Of a stretch of DNA of 64,000 nucleotides, positions 63,039-64,000 are shown piece by piece. Source of the DNA: Actinomadura atramentaria DSM 43919 (GTDB lineage: Bacteria; Actinomycetota; Actinomycetes; Streptosporangiales; Streptosporangiaceae); the NCBI RefSeq assembly GCF_000381885.1, contig NZ_KB907209.1, positions 532,478-596,477 on the forward strand. The letters are read 5' to 3'. The notes under the pieces were generated by a model that was not told the origin of the DNA, did not search any database, and saw nothing but the letters and a program-made list of their open reading frames with translations. Within the stretch, counting starts at the first letter, position 1. Every line of letters starts with the position of its first letter. The translations under genes were made by a program, and so were the position numbers.

Positions 63039-63453
63039 AGCCGGACCTCCTCGTCCGGTCGTGCCCCGGCGCGCCGGGGCTGCTCGTGTCTCCGGTGCCC
63101 CGGCGGCGTTCAGGACGGGACGCGCGGAGTCCCGCCTTTCGTCCGCCGGAGTGGTCCCAACCCTCACAGCCCCGGTCACGCTCGGGAAGCGGCCGGACAC
63201 GACCAGCGGCACACCACGGCCTTGATCAACTGCACCGGCGGGTCAGGTACACCGCCCGCGCCGACGAGGGCGGACGTCGGCGGCGCCGGGTGCGGGACCG
63301 TCCGGACGCGGAGCGCGGCGGTCGCGTGTTCCGGATCGACGCGCCCGGCCGCGCCGGTTCCCTTACTCTCGGGAGGCAGACGAACACCCGCTGGACGCAG
63401 CGCCGCCCTGATCGACCGCATCGGCCGATCGGACGCACCTCCCCGGAGTCGCG
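63039..63453. other. Divergent promoter region of the XRE cassette
   Basis: A 415-base spacer between the small leftward gene and the rightward regulator. TACTCT (63365-63370) is a possible -10 box for the regulator. No supported coding frame on either strand; open frames here are Arg/Pro-rich. Confidence 0.5.
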
Positions 63454-64000
63454 ATGCCCGCCATGCCCGAACCGTACGACGCGCCCGCCATCGTCACGTT
63501 CGCCAAGGAGTTGACGTGGCGACGGGAGAAGGCCGAACTCAAGAAGAACGAACTCGCCAAGATCCTCGGGTTCGGCGAGTCCTACGTCGGCCAGGTCGAG
63601 AACTGCAAGAACCTGCCGTCAGAGGAGTTCGCCGACGCGCTCGACACGTACTTCAAGACCGATGGCATCTTCCACAGGCTGTGGGAACGCATCCAGGAGA
63701 CGCGGCACTACTCCGTCGTGCCGCCGGGCTTCCCGGAATACTGCAGGTATGAGACGCAGGCGCTCTACATCAAGAACATGAGTCCGGTGCTGGTCACCGG
63801 ACTACTCCAGATCGAGGACTACGCCCGGACGATCATCGGCGCATATCAGTCGATGGACATGGTCGACCATCTCGTCCGCGACCGGATGCAGCGTCGCGCG
63901 GTCCTCGATCGCACGCACGCCAACTTTATGATCGACGAGAGTGTGTTGCATCGGGTTGTCGGAAACGCTGAGATCATGGGACGCCAGCTCGACTATCTTC
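63454..64000 (+). CDS. XRE-family regulator with DUF5753 domain, 3' end outside the window
   Basis: At least 182 residues are visible. Start ATG 63454 has GGAG five bases upstream; a second ATG at 63463 lacks proper spacing. Residues 12-60 give the helix-turn-helix (IVTFAKELTWRREKAELKKNELAKILGFGESYVGQVENCKNLPS), then DUF5753: FHRLWERIQETRHYSVVPPGFPEYCRYETQALYIKNMSPVLVTGLLQIEDYARTIIGAYQ and RDRMQRRAVLDRTHANFMIDESVLHRVVG. It is cut by the window edge in the C-terminal half. With the divergent small protein and HATPase it forms a WhiJ/AbaA-like regulatory cassette, distinct from the one at 48.5-49.9 kb, which has DUF397 partners instead. Confidence 0.88.
   Translation, partial: MPAMPEPYDAPAIVTFAKELTWRREKAELKKNELAKILGFGESYVGQVENCKNLPSEEFADALDTYFKTDGIFHRLWERIQETRHYSVVPPGFPEYCRYETQALYIKNMSPVLVTGLLQIEDYARTIIGAYQSMDMVDHLVRDRMQRRAVLDRTHANFMIDESVLHRVVGNAEIMGRQLDYL

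Overview
The window is high-GC actinomycete chromosome, most likely Thermomonosporaceae/Actinomadura-like. This rests on extreme G/C third positions, frequent GTG starts, Shine-Dalgarno-less genes with a TANNNT box 6-9 nt before the start codon, a mycothiol-dependent reductase, DUF397 and XRE-DUF5753 genes, a WYL regulator and a fused AccD/AccA carboxyltransferase. The set ettA, thioesterase, glbO, GH13 alpha-glucosidase, pepN, Rv2466c-type reductase and rpiB recalls the Rv2465c-Rv2477c neighbourhood of Mycobacterium tuberculosis (from memory), here spread over 32 kb and interrupted by other genes. It is mostly ordinary chromosome with accessory patches; no prophage, transposase, CRISPR array or biosynthetic cluster was seen.

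Layout. 0-8.4 kb: truncated diguanylate cyclase, ettA, thioesterase-GNAT pair, secreted S37 peptidase, then leftward glbO-GH13 and an MscS channel. 8.8-18.6 kb: small conserved protein, an HTH regulator with a GNAT partner, methyltransferase, prolyl oligopeptidase, secreted protein, HNH nuclease with a possible coupled leader ORF, beta-lactamase-fold hydrolase, FmdB zinc ribbon, DUF1330. 18.7-27.7 kb: ilvD, NERD protein, amidase, an unknown 324-aa protein, pepN and the mycothiol-dependent reductase. 27.7-31.5 kb: a metal island, with an ECF transporter CbiM/PDGLE/CbiQ/CbiO behind a Nur-like nickel box, then a CooC/MinD-like ATPase behind a Zur-like box. 31.5-39 kb: proline-rich membrane protein, rpiB, SpoIIE-type phosphatase, two flavin reductases, an orphan histidine kinase and the carboxyltransferase.

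39-48.4 kb: a 1,483-aa protein of unknown function, a NarL-type two-component pair whose kinase carries a pentapeptide repeat in its ATP-lid region, and a convergent DedA-ABC ATPase-permease operon coupled by ATGA overlaps. 48.5-52.5 kb: an XRE-DUF5753 regulator with two near-identical DUF397 genes, two hypothetical genes, and long low-complexity spacers. 52.5-59.6 kb: aldehyde dehydrogenase, luciferase-like oxidoreductase, a UvrA paralogue without a UvrB-binding segment, a Ser/Thr kinase and a secreted protein. 59.7-64 kb: tRNA-Pro, WYL regulator divergent from an alpha/beta hydrolase of unusual codon use, tRNA-Gly, and a second regulatory cassette (ATPase, Trp-rich small protein, XRE-DUF5753) that runs off the window.

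Non-coding themes: GC-rich hairpin terminators; repeat-filled spacers at convergent gene ends or between co-oriented genes; and, in three places, short tandem duplications that copy a stop codon. The best leads for new biology are the metal island, the 1,483-aa protein, the repeat-bearing kinase and the stop-codon duplications.
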